Source: Fragum whitleyi (taxonomy: Eukaryota > Mollusca > Bivalvia > Cardiida > Cardiidae). From it: a stretch of 64,000 bases of DNA. The position numbers were made by a program, and so were the translations under genes. Below are positions 11,871 through 23,533 of this stretch, piece after piece; positions within the stretch are counted from its first letter, which is position 1; each line of letters begins with the position of its first letter. The notes below the pieces were generated by a model, which was not told the DNA's origin, ran no database searches, and saw only the letters and a program-made list of their open reading frames with translations. Where the stretch lies: positions 50,334,258-50,398,257 of the forward strand of contig OX411552.1 of the NCBI GenBank assembly GCA_948146395.1. Reading direction: 5' to 3'.

Positions 11871-13410
11871 TTTCAGTGTGTACGAATTCCAGAAAATAAC
11901 CACAATATTCTAGAAAATTGTTCTTTACTGAAATTTTACATAGTTGAAAGAAAATTATTTGTCTCTAATAATGTCTCAAAGCTCCGAAGTCGTTGAGTGC
12001 CTAGCCTTTAGGGACCGAAACTCATAATCACTTGCCTAAAAACTACATCATGTCCAGGATATCACAAGGGTAGATTGATCTTATAAATCATATTGGTCAA
12101 ATATTTTGATGTATGTATACTGAACAACAAAAATAAAGCTTCACCTTTGAATGGAATAATTCTGCCCCGAAATCGACCGATTTGCTGATATGACATTATC
12201 TTATTTTGGCATGCCATAAGGTTAATAATTGTGATAAATTAATTGAATTTCGGAACTTCTTCGCACATAATCATATTTAACTCATTTGTTTATGTTATTT
12301 AAATCAAGTACATTTGCTGCTGCCATGAGGGGTCTTAACTCGACCATTGTAAAGTTGAAACGTCGATTATTCCAACTACTGGTGCCGATATTTGGATGCT
12401 GACAGGATGGAAAGGCCGTATTGTAATGTGTTATGATCGGAACCTCTTTACTCTCTATGTCAAAGTTTCCCAGGTTATAGTGGACTAGAAATGTCAGTGA
12501 ACCACATAGATTAGATATCTGAGCCGTGAATCAACTTCTTCATTAACGATAACCATAGGACAACCTCCATCAGCAAGACAATGATATGGTCAATTCATCT
12601 CATGACATTTTGGACTTTCTTCGCAAAAGCCTTCTTTAAGTTATACCGATGCCTTCTCTTTCACCCACCAGACTTATCTCAAACTCAAGCATATCAGAAA
12701 CGAGCTTGCAATTAGAGTCCACAAAAGCGTGTAAAATCGCAAGGTTTTGAGTCAAATTAAGGCAGCATGAAGAGCAATTGGATAGCCATGTTAGGATTTA
12801 ATCTAGGTAAAATTCTGAAATCCATGTGTCGAACATTATTTGAGAGCAATGTTACACATGAATACACGCGCTATTGAATTTTACTGAGAAATGAAAACTG
12901 ACTTTAATTTCAAAATTTTGATTTTGGGGTTAGTCACCTGCACCCTGCAATGCGTATGTCTTCGGTATTGTCCTTTTTGTCACAGATCAATAATTAGTTA
13001 ACGTTTATTTGGTACAGCCATTCTTCCAAACTCTAGATTATGGAAAAAGTTGTATCTAAAAATTTAAGTGATGCGTTATTTTTGTTGTTCAGTATATATA
13101 ATATGTGTTTTCGCCCTTGTATATTGATCCGTTTTGCTAAATGTCAATTTTTTGTACTTCTGTTTAATTTTCAACATATTACAAAAGGGTATCCCTTTAC
13201 CGAAAAAGCGCTCGGGACATTTTCAGTACTTGATTTTCATTGTCTTAGATAAGTTTTAATTTTATTAAATCTGTTTAATTCCTTTCCAATTGAAAAGTTG
13301 ACAAATATCAACTCCGGAAATGAAGTTGTAAATTCTGACATAAATCGGAATTTATATAAAAATGCTCAAAACTTTGCAAAAATTCGGATCTAAATGTTTC
13401 GCGGGACTTA
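11871..13410. other. IR1 interior, left part
   Basis: About 1.5 kb of AT-rich DNA between the left arm and the internal HL-A element. No frame above 70 codons is seen and no splice-like coding pattern could be picked out. It could be the remnant of an internal transposase gene, but nothing here supports that. Confidence 0.4.
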
Positions 13411-14804
13411 AAAACAAAGGACCATTGGCCTTTAAGCGCTAACCTGAGGCCTTTACGTGTATTTGACAAAGATGTCAAAGTAGTGTAAAAACTTATTTGA
13501 AATTCATGACTGGCTCATCAAAAGTCCAAGATATCAAAAAGACAATCATTCTGATATCATGTCAAAACAGTTGAGTCAAATATGTTTCCTCTGATGTTCT
13601 AAAAGATTTTCAAAGATTTGAAGAGGTGTCGCAGTTTTTGACCCTCTTTCCAACTCGTCAAAGATTTTAAGACAAACATCCTGACAATATGTTAAAACAA
13701 ATACATGTTTTCTAGATTTTCCTTAATTTGACCCATCAACCTCCTTTTTGGTCCCACTTAACAATATTTTAACCTAATGAGATTTCATGGAGGCAAACAT
13801 TCTGACCAAGTTTCAAGACATTTGAGTAAAGGAAGGGGCCTCTAGAGTTCACACAAGGTTTTTCCAAGATTTGACCCATTTACCTGATTTTTTACTTCAC
13901 TTGACCTAGTTTAGAACTTGACAAAGATTAAATTTGATTGGGACCAACATTCTGACGAAGTGTCATGACATTTGGGTAAAAATATGGCTTCTAAAGTGAA
14001 CAGAAGTATTTTCTAAGATATGACCCCTTGACCTCATCTTTGACTCCGATTGACCCAATTTCAAACTTGACCGAGATTTGATGCAGACAAACATTCTGAC
14101 AAAGTTTCAGGATATAAGGGCCATAATAGTGGCCTCTGAAATGAACAGAAGGCTTTTCTGAGATATGACCCCTTAACATCATTTTACCTACCTTGGCATA
14201 GTTTAAACTTGACCAAGATTTGGTGGAGACTAACATTCTGACCAAGTTTCATGACATTTGGGACAAAAATGTGGCCTCTGAAATGAACAGAAGGCTTTTC
14301 TTAGATATGACCCCTTAACATCATTTTACCTACCTTGACATAGTTTAAACTTGACCAAGATTTGGTGGAGACTAACATTCTGACCAAGTTTCATGACATT
14401 TGGGACAAAAATGTGGCCTCCAAAGTGAACAGAGAGTTTTCTATGATATGATCCCTAGACGTCAATGTTGACCCCACTTAACCCAATCTCGAACTTGTCC
14501 GAGATTTGATGGAGACAAACATTCTGACGACGTTTAAAGACATTTGGGCCAAAAATGAGGCCTCTAAAGTGCGCACAAAACTTTTGCTAAAATTTGACCC
14601 CTTGATCCCATTTTTGATCCCACTTGCTCAAATCTCGAACTGGACCGAGATTAGATGGAGACAAACATTCTGACCAAGTTCAAGACATTGGATCCAAAAC
14701 TGTGGCCACTAGAGTGCACACAAATTGGTGACGGACGATGGACACCGGGCACAACTTGATCACAATAGCTCACCATGAGCACTTCGTGCTCAGGTGTGCT
14801 AAAA
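13411..14804 (+). mobile_element. HL-A element with about 145-bp tandem core, nested in IR1
   Basis: The 5' end is a diverged ACAAGAGGACCAT...GGTCC followed by GCTAACCTGAG. The 3' end is GATCACAATAGCTCACCATG, then AGCACTTCGTGCT, then CAGGTGTGCTAAAA. In between are about eight units of roughly 145 bp built on ACATTCTGACCAAGTTTCAT, GGCCTCTAAAGTG and TTGACCCCACTTGACCCAAT. Units centred near 14.23 and 14.38 kb are nearly identical, pointing to recent local duplication. A short GACGGACGATGGAC run precedes the 3' hairpin. Confidence 0.8.
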
Positions 14805-15119
14805 ATCAAACAAAAAGGCAGTTTTAAGAATCATTGCGTCCTTTTTCAGTAAGATGTATTAATCGGATTTCTTGAAATATGTATCAAATGCACGCGAATT
14901 TCACAACATCTTTTTTTGATACCACTCACTGTATATCTGATAATTTCACGGAATTATCGACGTTTAAAGAGTGACAGTAGTGACCTTGTTAAAACAGAAA
15001 CGCTTAGCGTGCGAAGTATGATAAGCAAGAAAAACCATTGACAGGCTCCGAATAAATATTAATATCTCTTCAAATTTATTCGTGGATTATAGTCTTACAA
15101 TTCTCTCGCACGTACATGT

Positions 15120-15813
15120 ACTGAGAAATATTGATGAAGCTGGCTATCTAGTATCCGGAATTCTGTAATAAAAGTAAACATGAAGAAGTGAAACGTGATA
15201 TGAACGACTTGCGTCGTGGAATGATGATAAAAAAAAGCGCCCCATGAAACTAGCAGAAATTTCATATTGAATAAGTTATATGCTAGAAGATGAAGACACA
15301 CCACAACTTCAGAGCCAGCGTACATAATCGGAGCCAATCCACATAATCGGAGCCAAACTGTTTTCTTTGATCTATATCATATTGAAGAAAGGTACATTGG
15401 GTTAGAGTATTGTGGTTGTTTTGTTAAACTCGTGTACACTGAAAACAATGGTCTGCACTATTAATTCTGTTCAGAATATTGCATTTTGGAGGTAAAAACC
15501 ACGTAATTTGACATTCCTGACTCAAGACTGCTCCCAGAAGAAATCATTTTTAACAAAAACCAACGAGTGTGCTTACATTTTTTGAGTACGTTTACGTTGC
15601 AAAATGAATAACTGGTCGAATAGCATTCGACTTTTTTATGATTAATAAATAAAATATGATATAAATGAGGAAATCCCGACCTCCTACCCTATTTTTCATT
15701 CACAATATGCGGTGTTTACATCTACATAATCGGAGCCGCACGTGGAGCGGAAGTTCCACACATCATTTTGAATGCGGAGCCGGTGGCTCCGATTATGGAC
15801 ATCACCCCCCGTG
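15120..15813 (-). repeat. IR1 right inverted arm
   Basis: Inverted copy of 11175-11870. Sub-terminal GGCTCCGATTATG copies lie at about 15326-15338, 15342-15354 and 15724-15736 (reverse) and 15785-15797. The 80-codon minus-strand frame at 15095-15337 begins MAPIM, like the plus-strand frame in the left arm at 11651. That is what the inverted repeat predicts. Confidence 0.85.
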
Positions 15814-15999
15814 TTTGTTCAAATGTTAGATGAAATAAATTTGCTTATTGCTTAAATTAATTATGGATTTAACTCAGGATCCCAGGATTGAGAGCCAAAT
15901 ATGTAACCATTTTGGCTTACTTGCTTTAGAACTTATGAGTATTTGTGACTCCTAAGCCAAAAAGAAAACACCCTGGAACTGTGTACAATATATATTTAA

Positions 16000-16060
16000 A
16001 CAAGAGGACCATGATGACCTTATATTGCTCCCCAGAGTTTTGTCATTTTTTTAAAGACTC
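16000..16060 (+). repeat. HL-A 5' end, solo
   Basis: ACAAGAGGACCATGATGACC followed by TTATATTGCTCCCCAGAG matches the HL-A 5' hairpin and the start of its sub-terminal repeat. No HL-A tandem core or 3' hairpin follows, so this is a truncated or decayed copy. Confidence 0.6.
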
Positions 16061-16371
16061 TGCTCTTTCTCATCGGCATAATTTGGAACCCACAACAGAG
16101 GGCTATAAGTCAATCCCACTTAACGTAAAAATTCCAATAGAGCCCCATGGACTAATAAAACCCCAACAATTTTTCAAAGGTTGATAATAACCAATCATTT
16201 TTTATGTGATTTGACAAACTATTGAAGCGGCTATATAAAGGCCCATAGCCACAAATCAAGGTAACTAAATATCAACAGAGGATTAATGCACCTTTTTCCC
16301 CAATCAAATTTTAATTTTTTGTATGGATTATGTGTATTTTTGCCCATTTTTTCACTGTCTTTACAAATATT

Positions 16372-16444
16372 GATGGCTCAGCATGTAACAGTTGTAACTG
16401 CCTATATCTCTTTATAGGCAGTTACAACTGTTTTGCACTAAGCC
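16372..16444. repeat. H palindrome, copy 1
   Basis: A 73-bp near-perfect palindrome. GATGGCTCAG...AACAGTTGTAACTGCCTATA pairs with TATAGGCAGTTACAACTGTT...CACTAAGCC around a short loop. The same hairpin occurs at 50314-50390 and, shorter, at 63008-63062. As RNA it would fold into a long stem. It looks like a tiny foldback MITE. Confidence 0.8.
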
Positions 16445-16984
16445 CTAGGTATGTAGTGTAGCCTCTAATAAAAGCCCATTCCTCTCTACTGAAAAGGTTC
16501 TATTAGAGCTTTTACAATATTATGTTTGGATCCCACAACAGAGCTAAAAGTTAAAATCACTTAAAATTACTTTAAATTGTCTTGTAGATAACTCACTGCC
16601 TACACATTTTTAACACAAAAGGTCTACAGGTTTAAGAAGGGGAGATTTTCAAAAGATTTTGTTCTTTATCTCTTTCAGGAAATTTACTTAAAATATAATT
16701 TTATAGGGTTTTAATTTGACAGTAGGGAAAAAAGTTGGGAGAAAAAATGGACTTTTTGCTGCTCCATGCAGAAAATTAAAGTATGAGGTCTAATGGTTTG
16801 ACCATCCCTATGGTTGAGCAGTATGATGTACTCAACTCAGTTGATAAGTTCCATAGTTCAAGCCCTCCTGTAGTTGGGGAATGTGTGTTAGTGAAACACT
16901 TATTAGCCATCCCAAGTCATAACCCGCTGTAAAATAGCAAATTACTCTCTCTGCAGAGGCTGCAGAAACATCTTGGTTAGACTG
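16445..16984. other. AT-rich spacer
   Basis: No gene, tRNA or repeat boundary could be supported. Short frames on both strands near 16832-17187 are open only by chance or lie in the T-D core. Confidence 0.45.
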
Positions 16985-18530
16985 ATTCATGAGAGAACAG
17001 TTATTTGAAGGATTTTGGTAGAGGCCTAAGTCTAAGCAAGGGAAACAAAAGTACCTTTGACACAAGATACACTGCCAAAAGGATAATTATCATTAAAATG
17101 AAAGCCCCCTTTTATACTGTAATGGTGCATTACAAGAATGAAAGGTGGAATTATGCTCCTGTTCAAACCTTTTTAAGTATTTACTAAAACAATCCTTAAA
17201 TGAAAAGTTGTTTCCTTTCATCTCAAATGTACAATTTTTGCTTAAAGAAAAATTGAAGTAAGGCAGCTTTTTCCATGACATGGCATAGTTCACTATATCA
17301 GGACAATATGCACATGACATGGCCATAACTATGATGGTGAACAGTATGCCAGTTTCATGGAAATCCTTGATCCAGTTAGAAGAGATATTGCTTTTACAAT
17401 AATTTTTTTTCTTTTATGCTTATCGGTTGTTTATCGAAAAATAACGGTAGATTATCACTTGATAATCTCACCGCAAAAGCAGTGAAATTATCAAAAACTT
17501 ATACCCTGCTTTGGTGCATTTCATCCTATCTGACGTCATCTATGCGGGGCGAACTAAGTGACATCACAAGGAACGTTGCATAGCAATCACGCGCAAAATG
17601 ATCACTTTACGAAAATATGTCCTAGAAATATCACATTTTGTCTCCTTTTTGCATTAAATAAATAGAATAATTGTTTGTTTTTCGTAAAAGATTGATAAAT
17701 ATTTCATTTCGTGAATAACAAAAGCTTTATTTTCACTCGTGGCTCTGCCACTCTTGAAAATATAGCTTTTGTTGTTCACTCACTGATATAAATACATCTT
17801 ACACTGAAACAATCGATTATCCTCTATATATTACAGCCTTTTCCTGTGACACAAGAATATCAACAAATCCTGACTATATGTGAATATCAGGTGACTAGGA
17901 ACATTCTGAAGTTGTGAACATACAGACATTTTCTCTATCAGGGCAGAATTTCACAAAACAGCACATGAAAGGTGAGGTGAATAGGAACATTTTGTGAAAT
18001 TAGCATACAAATTGGTACATAAGGCAAGTCGTTGCCTTCACAAGAAATTTGACTTGAAGGCTCCCTTTTCCATGATGCATCTGAATTTCACCACTGCAAT
18101 ATGCACAAGGGCAGGTGACAAGGAACATTTTGCAAAAGATACATCAAAATTGGTCCATAGATAAAGGAGGAGTTGCATTCACAAGAACTTTGACATAAGG
18201 GTCACAGCGATATGTGCAAGATAAGATGCCTAGAAACATTATGTGGATAGTTCCATAAATGATGGAGGAGTTGTGTTCACGTGCATTTTTACATGAAAGC
18301 TCCTTTTTCCATGACATTGCTGAAATTCACAAAACCGTGACAATATGCCCAGGGTCAGGAGATCAGAAACATTTAACAGCTCATACACGATGGAGTTGCA
18401 TTTACAAGTTTGCAATGTACGGACAGAGTACATAAAATTATGTACGTTCTGACATTGGGATGGATGGAGAGACAGAGAGAGAAGAAGATACTATTATATA
18501 TCTACCTTTAGCAACGTGTAAGAACTTTAA
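16985..18530 (+). repeat. T-D tandem array, copy 1
   Basis: Diverged units of about 170 bp built on GTCCATAAATGAAGGAGGAG, TTCACAAGAAATTTGACATG, AAGGCCCCTTTTTCCATGAC and GTGACTAGGAACATTTTGTG. The start phrase ATTATCATTAAAATGAAAGC (17084) and the end phrase GGATGGATGGAGAGACAGAG (about 18458) recur in the second copy at 54.5-56.8 kb, so the two share both edges. A 69-bp palindrome (17711-17779) sits inside. Confidence 0.65.
17711..17779. repeat. 69-bp palindrome inside T-D
   Basis: Two 33-bp arms around a 3-nt TCT centre: GTGAATAACAAAAGCT...CACTCGTGGC pairs with GCCACTCTTG...AGCTTTTGTTGTTCAC. About five mismatches. It sits in a patch of higher CpG (17.5-17.8 kb) that does not look like the surrounding T-D units, so it may be a separate insertion. 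Confidence 0.75.
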
Positions 18531-20300
18531 AGTTTTTTCATTCAGTTTCAAATGTTATCATTTGCAAATACTCTTCTTATGGATTCTAATTCTGCAAAGT
18601 GCTTTACCTAATATGATTTTTATGAGGTTTAGTGAAATCTGATGGTTAGACATATAGGGAGAATGTCACCCACCTGCTCAAATAATTTAGGAAATCTGAT
18701 AAAAGAGTAAACTTCTGAACCTTATAACCTAGTCATGATCTGCCCAGAAGGCCATTTTTTATATCACAGAATTGATAAAGAGATTTTATACTCTTTTTCC
18801 ATCAACAATATTTCTTACTAATGGAATATTTTACTAAAAGCAATTTGGTCAGACCAAATGACAATAGTGACAATAGAATAAATAATTGAAAGGAAATGAC
18901 AGCAGGGTATTATGACCTTATGATATTATAGCCTATACTGGTTGTCTTCTACACATTCATTTTCGAGATGTCCCAAAATTGGTAAATTGTTTGTTATTTT
19001 AATTCAGCCGGATAGGTGTTTAAACAATTATTCCATCTCATAGGGATCATGCTATAGCATTCTATAATATGACCTACGATGCAGGAGTGAAATAACCCTG
19101 TTGAATATTTTTGATATTACACAGGTGTTATTACACTAGTGAAATAACTGCAAATGAGCTAAGAACACATAGCAACACTAGGCAAAATTCAAAGTATCAT
19201 GTCTATTCCCCTTAACAATTTCTATTTTAGAAATGACCCTTTAGGCGCCTTTTTCAGATGAACAGGCGTTTTATCAAAGATCTATTCCATTTTCGAAAGG
19301 ACCTTTCCCTATGACCCCTAAATCTTACTGTGAAAGTTACAAGATATCTGATAACTGTTATGGACTTTGCAATAATTGCTCTTGATCTCCTGGCCTTTCA
19401 CTCATCTACACTTGCACATTTTTTACCATCTTTCATGTTGGATAAAAGTTATTGCCAATCCCCCTGAGAGAACCAACATAACCAAAGGATAAACTGAGCT
19501 AACAGGTTGAATTTCAGGATTAAATACCATAAAAGCTGGAATACAACCCCTGGGGTACTTTTTGAAACATTACATGTCTATAAGAAGGGGGATAATAAGA
19601 GGCTACAGATGTCAAGATGTCAGTTATTGGGCAAAGATCCAAATGACAGAGATCTACTTTCACTGCAAAGTTGAGATCAGGGGTGTGGAATTCCCATGCC
19701 TGACTTGCCAAACACGGGTTTTTCTACTTGAGGGCAAGTACATCTTTCTAGGCCACTTGTCCGTGGACAAGTAAATACCAGAGCAAATTTTTATACAGTA
19801 CTAAAAAGATCTAGGAGAAAAGATGTCCTTTTGTTTGTATCAAAGGGAAGAAAACATATGTCTTTTATGAAGAAAATGCTAGGTTACAGCATTTTGTGGA
19901 CAAGTTCATTTTGATCCTGGACAAGTAAGAAATCAGCTTTAACTTGTCTAGGTACAAATTGAGAAACTCTGCATTTCCACACCCCTTCAACAAAACAGAA
20001 GGTGGTCCACAAATGTAGTGTAGGGAAAAACTCTTCAAAAATTATTTTTAAATATTCAATCAACACAAATACTCAAAACTTGGTTGGGAAAAGGTACATT
20101 ATCCAATCATTGAAATTATCATGCTATTTATTTGGTGGGGGTTAATTAAAGGGTTCATCTTAGTTCCCCTAAAATTTGCGACATATGGTCAATTTTTACT
20201 CCTAAAGAGGGGGTGGGAATTTTTAAAGGAACATGTTTATTTTGTCTAAGACCTGTAGTCAGGCGGCCATATGGGAATAAGTGCGCTAGAAATTGAGTTT
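18531..20300. other. Spacer with T-F-like fragment
   Basis: Mostly AT-rich DNA with no supported gene. About 19225-19400 carries T-F-like phrases (TCCATTTTCGAAAGGACC, ACTGTGAAAGTTACAAG, TGGACTTTGCAATAATTG). A candidate small element lies at 19679-19986 and is listed separately. Confidence 0.45.
19679..19986. mobile_element. Candidate small element with GGGGTGTGGAA ends
   Basis: The left end AGGGGTGTGGAATTCC is mirrored by GCATTTCCACACCCCTT at the right, about 308 bp apart. Inside, ACTTGTCC/GGACAAGT motifs recur several times in both orientations (CACTTGTCCGTGGACAAGTA near 19755). No target duplication could be found, so the superfamily is open; hAT-type ends are possible. Confidence 0.5.
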
Positions 20301-20689
20301 GTGGGCACTTTCGCGGCATGAAGGGCAACAGGGCTTAAGTTGAAGAGTAACATCTGCTCTTTCAGAATCTACCTGTTGCCCAACTGAAATATCATTATCA
20401 AGGTCAATAAATGAGGTCAAAGGTCATCAGGTGCAAAAGGCAGTGAAATTCAATAATTATAGCATATAGGCTATTAATGATGGGCATTTGTAAGCTGTGC
20501 GTATCAGAATCACATTGAAATGCCTTTAATCTATAGACTTATTGTTTTCTTAACATCATACACAATTATTTTGATATAGTCGTCCATCTGTCTGTCATTA
20601 TTATCAGTTTTTAAAGGAGACAAATGAAAAGCTGTGTTCCTTTTTTTAGCTAAACATATAAAAAAAAACAACTAATTTGTCGTAAGCTT

Positions 20690-21170
20690 TTCTTGTGCGA
20701 TTTTTTGTGATCTTTATCTGTTTTTGGTGAATATAACTTTTTTAATAATCGAAAATAATATCTAAAATTGCAAGCACTTATCCTCTGACTATCCGTGTAA
20801 TGGTAAAATACGTTACTTTTAGATACTACATAAAGAAAACTTCATTGTGGTTTATAATTTGTTTTCTTTAAAAACATTTTCGTATTCTTTTTATTTTGGG
20901 CAAATATAACTTTTTCGCAACTTAATGTCAAGTTTATTATTGTTACCAGGTATATCATGATTGCCAGGGTAATTGTAAAATACGTTACTTTTTAAATACT
21001 CAACATAGGAAATATTTTTGTGCCTTTCACCTGACATCTTTAGCAACACACTTGATAATAATAATACCGATCAATTAAGCTGTAGCTTAGAAAGTTTTAA
21101 TAAATTTCGAAGTGACTGAATGCAAATAATAGATGGAACGAAAATACTGGTAAAATACGTTATATCCCAA
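20690..21170 (+). repeat. Diverged tandem repeat, about 173-bp period
   Basis: GGTAAAATACGTTACTTTT and close variants occur at about 20802, 20974 and 21149, spaced 172 and 175 bp. Between them GTGAATATAACTTTTTTAAT/GGCAAATATAACTTTTTCGC also repeats. The flanks are otherwise AT-rich and show no known element ends. Confidence 0.5.
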
Positions 21171-21659
21171 AAATTTGGTTTTAAAATTCGCCTGTATTTC
21201 AGTTTTGACTTTTATTTGATTTTGTGTTTTTTGTAAGGTTAAATTTTCCATAGAACCGTTGTAACAAAACACGACAAATCATGAAAGAATATTAATGCCT
21301 TTGTAATCGATCGCTGTACGTTACCGCGGAGGAAAAACGTAACGAATGTAATTGTATTTTCTACGAAATCTGACTATACCGTTTTCTAAAACGGTTTAAA
21401 TCTTTCTTCTATATTAACAATATCTTGTTCTATTGCTAATTGAGTGGGAATCAATTTTTAGAAGGACAGAAGCATGAAAATGCATCATATGTTGCATCAT
21501 TTCATACACCCATAATACTACATTTTGTATATGAGTGCAACCCACCCGTGTTGCTTATTGCTTACTTTATGTAAATTAAATCGATAAAGCCTAGGCTAAA
21601 TTTGTCACGATCACCGTACGATATCGCAGCCTGATATTTTTGACGACGTACGATTTTAT

Positions 21660-22085
21660 TTTCTAAGGCGTATGTGTTCACAAGAACGTGCGGTCTCCGC
21701 ACGGGGTTTCATAAAGCTACTACGAGAATCATTGAGGTACCCGTGTGAGAATCGCAAGATAATCGTGCGAACCCATCGCACGGAGACCGTGCCATTTGTC
21801 AACTATTTACACTGTAAACCGAGCGGCCTACAATCATCGTATGTCGCACAGTGGCCATGCGATGTCTGTGCGGCGATCTTGCGATGCCTCTACGACGAGT
21901 CTACGGGCTGCGGTCTCCGTGCAGTCTTGCGATTTTGAAAAATTTGTATAACTATTTTCCATACAAAATCACAAGGGTCCACGGCAAGCCATGCGATGAT
22001 CACACAGACACCATGTGCCGCCGCCGCCGATTTTATGGTTACGGCGAGTTACAGGCGCAGTACGGGCTCCGTAAGCAAAATGTCA
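21660..22085. other. GC/CpG-rich island inside IR2
   Basis: About 420 bp unusually rich in CG and GCG compared with the AT-rich flanks. GCGGTCTCCGTGC-type motifs occur in both orientations near 21690, 21780 and 21910, and GCGATCTTGCGATG-type words repeat. Two overlapping open frames (88 and 81 codons) exist but match no family I recognise. It could be a CpG-island promoter or exon, or GC-rich arms of a decayed transposon. Confidence 0.45.
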
Positions 22086-22099
22086 ACAAGGCTTAAATG

Positions 22100-23284
22100 T
22101 AGACGAGACCATTTAAAAGTTTGGTAATTGTGCATCAATAAAAACTGCCAATATTGTTATTAGAAAATTATCACGGATGATAAATCTATCACTTTCAGCC
22201 GAAAGGACACATCTTACTGTGAAACCTTGGTAGCTAGATACGTTGATTCTTTAAAGAATAAAGATATTTAAAATCCAATTTAAACAAAAAACATGGCCTA
22301 TATGATCAAACGTTGTCCTTTCTGACAAAAAAGAACTTTAGAGTAATATTTATGTATCGATACAAATTAAAATAACGTTTTAAAAAAAATCAAAGTGTTA
22401 CATTCTCGGTTTTATACACGAAAAGAGTCATTAAATATGTGCCACAATATTACCGGTTGTTTCGAAATTAATCTGGCCTAGGTTTACCACATAGAACGAC
22501 AGTCGATCAATGATTTAGAAAAACGTTTGTTAATTAACGGCTCAACCAACAGCCGGTGTGGAAAGACAATATTTCGAATTCGGTTTCATTCGACGAATTG
22601 AACAGCGAAATAAAATACATATTAGACCCTGATAAAAGAGCTTGTTACTTTCAATCAAGTCTAATTGCGTTTCTGACGTGGTAGAAATTTGATCGATACA
22701 CTAGTAGCACTGTGCGTTATTAGTGTAAGTATACAGACGTAAGATTGCGGTTAAAATATATTAAATCTTATAGTTCCGTAAACAAGCTATTCGTCGTAAT
22801 CACATGTAGCCTTACATATACTTGAAATAGTAAGATGCAATGGTATTTCGGAAAAACAAATTATGCACGTTATACATATTATACAATGTTTGTCAAAACA
22901 AAACATTACAACAGATATTCAGTTCAACAGAAAGAAAGGTTAGCATAAATTGTTCTAAATGAAATGAATTACAATATATTACAAAATTTTTAATTATTTT
23001 TTATTCTTTATCAACGGAGTATGTTGCTTTTTCGTCGGTATATTCACATTAGATATTAAGAGGTGTCTTTGAGATTGCCTTTTGCAGTTCTCAATTCTAT
23101 ATTATTACATACCGCTGTAATTTGCTAACCTATACATATGAAATCTTTATACCTTTCATACATTGAATCTTTTTTTCTAGTATTCTACTTGATACACAGT
23201 AGCAGGGAATATTTGAAAATACGTAATATTTTTTGAGTCAAAGTATATCAATTTTATCTTTACTGTCTCGTTTGTCTTGTGTAT
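22100..23284. other. IR2 interior, AT-rich, apparently single-copy
   Basis: No repeat family found elsewhere in this window recurs here. No open frame with coding character was seen. Confidence 0.4.
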
Positions 23285-23533
23285 AATAGTATAGGCGCTT
23301 GACTCGTGATTCGAGCCCTACATCACCGACACTATTTATGGGCAAGAAACTATAGCCAGGGCCAGTCAGCCCAGATGTAGAATCGGGCAGCATTTGGTTT
23401 CAAACCTTTGAATCTCTTCTCTCGTGGCCGTGAAAAGACATTAATTGAGTGTATATTTATATGTTAAGGTGAATAAAGTTGGTAAAATTTTCTATACGTT
23501 CAAAAATAAATAAATAAATGAATAAATAAATAA
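23285..23533 (+). mobile_element. Candidate S3 SINE with (AAAT)n tail
   Basis: A tRNA-like remnant, AGGCGCTTGACTCGTGATTC then GAGCCC with a box-B-like GATTCGAGCCC, is followed by about 180 bp of body. It ends in AAATAAATAAATAAATGAAT (23502-23533). Head, body and A-rich simple tail in this order are typical of a 5'-truncated SINE. No target duplication was identified, and only one copy is in the window. Confidence 0.45.

Larger units (their letters stand above)
11175..15813. mobile_element. IR1: 4.6-kb element with about 700-bp inverted arms
   Basis: The two ends are inverted copies: about the first 40 bp, beginning CACGGGGGGTGATGTCC, match with no visible mismatch. Good similarity continues for roughly 690 bp (about 11175-11870 against 15120-15813). 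A 5-bp direct repeat TTTGT flanks it (11170-11174, 15814-15818), consistent with a target-site duplication. GGCTCCGATTATG recurs four times in each arm. The interior carries an HL-A element and no transposase-like frame. A 5-bp duplication with CAC...GTG ends would fit several cut-and-paste groups, including Transib-like; I cannot assign it. Confidence 0.85.

Noticed and set aside
11651..11913. Two overlapping plus-strand frames mirrored by a minus-strand frame at 15095-15337 as a duplicated gene
   Set aside because: They lie on the two inverted arms of IR1; the mirrored peptide is a consequence of the inverted repeat and the frames are broken differently.
21672..21938. 88-codon frame in the GC-rich island as a gene
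   Set aside because: No recognised motif; short inverted GC words explain the composition. Kept as a finding to check, not as a CDS.
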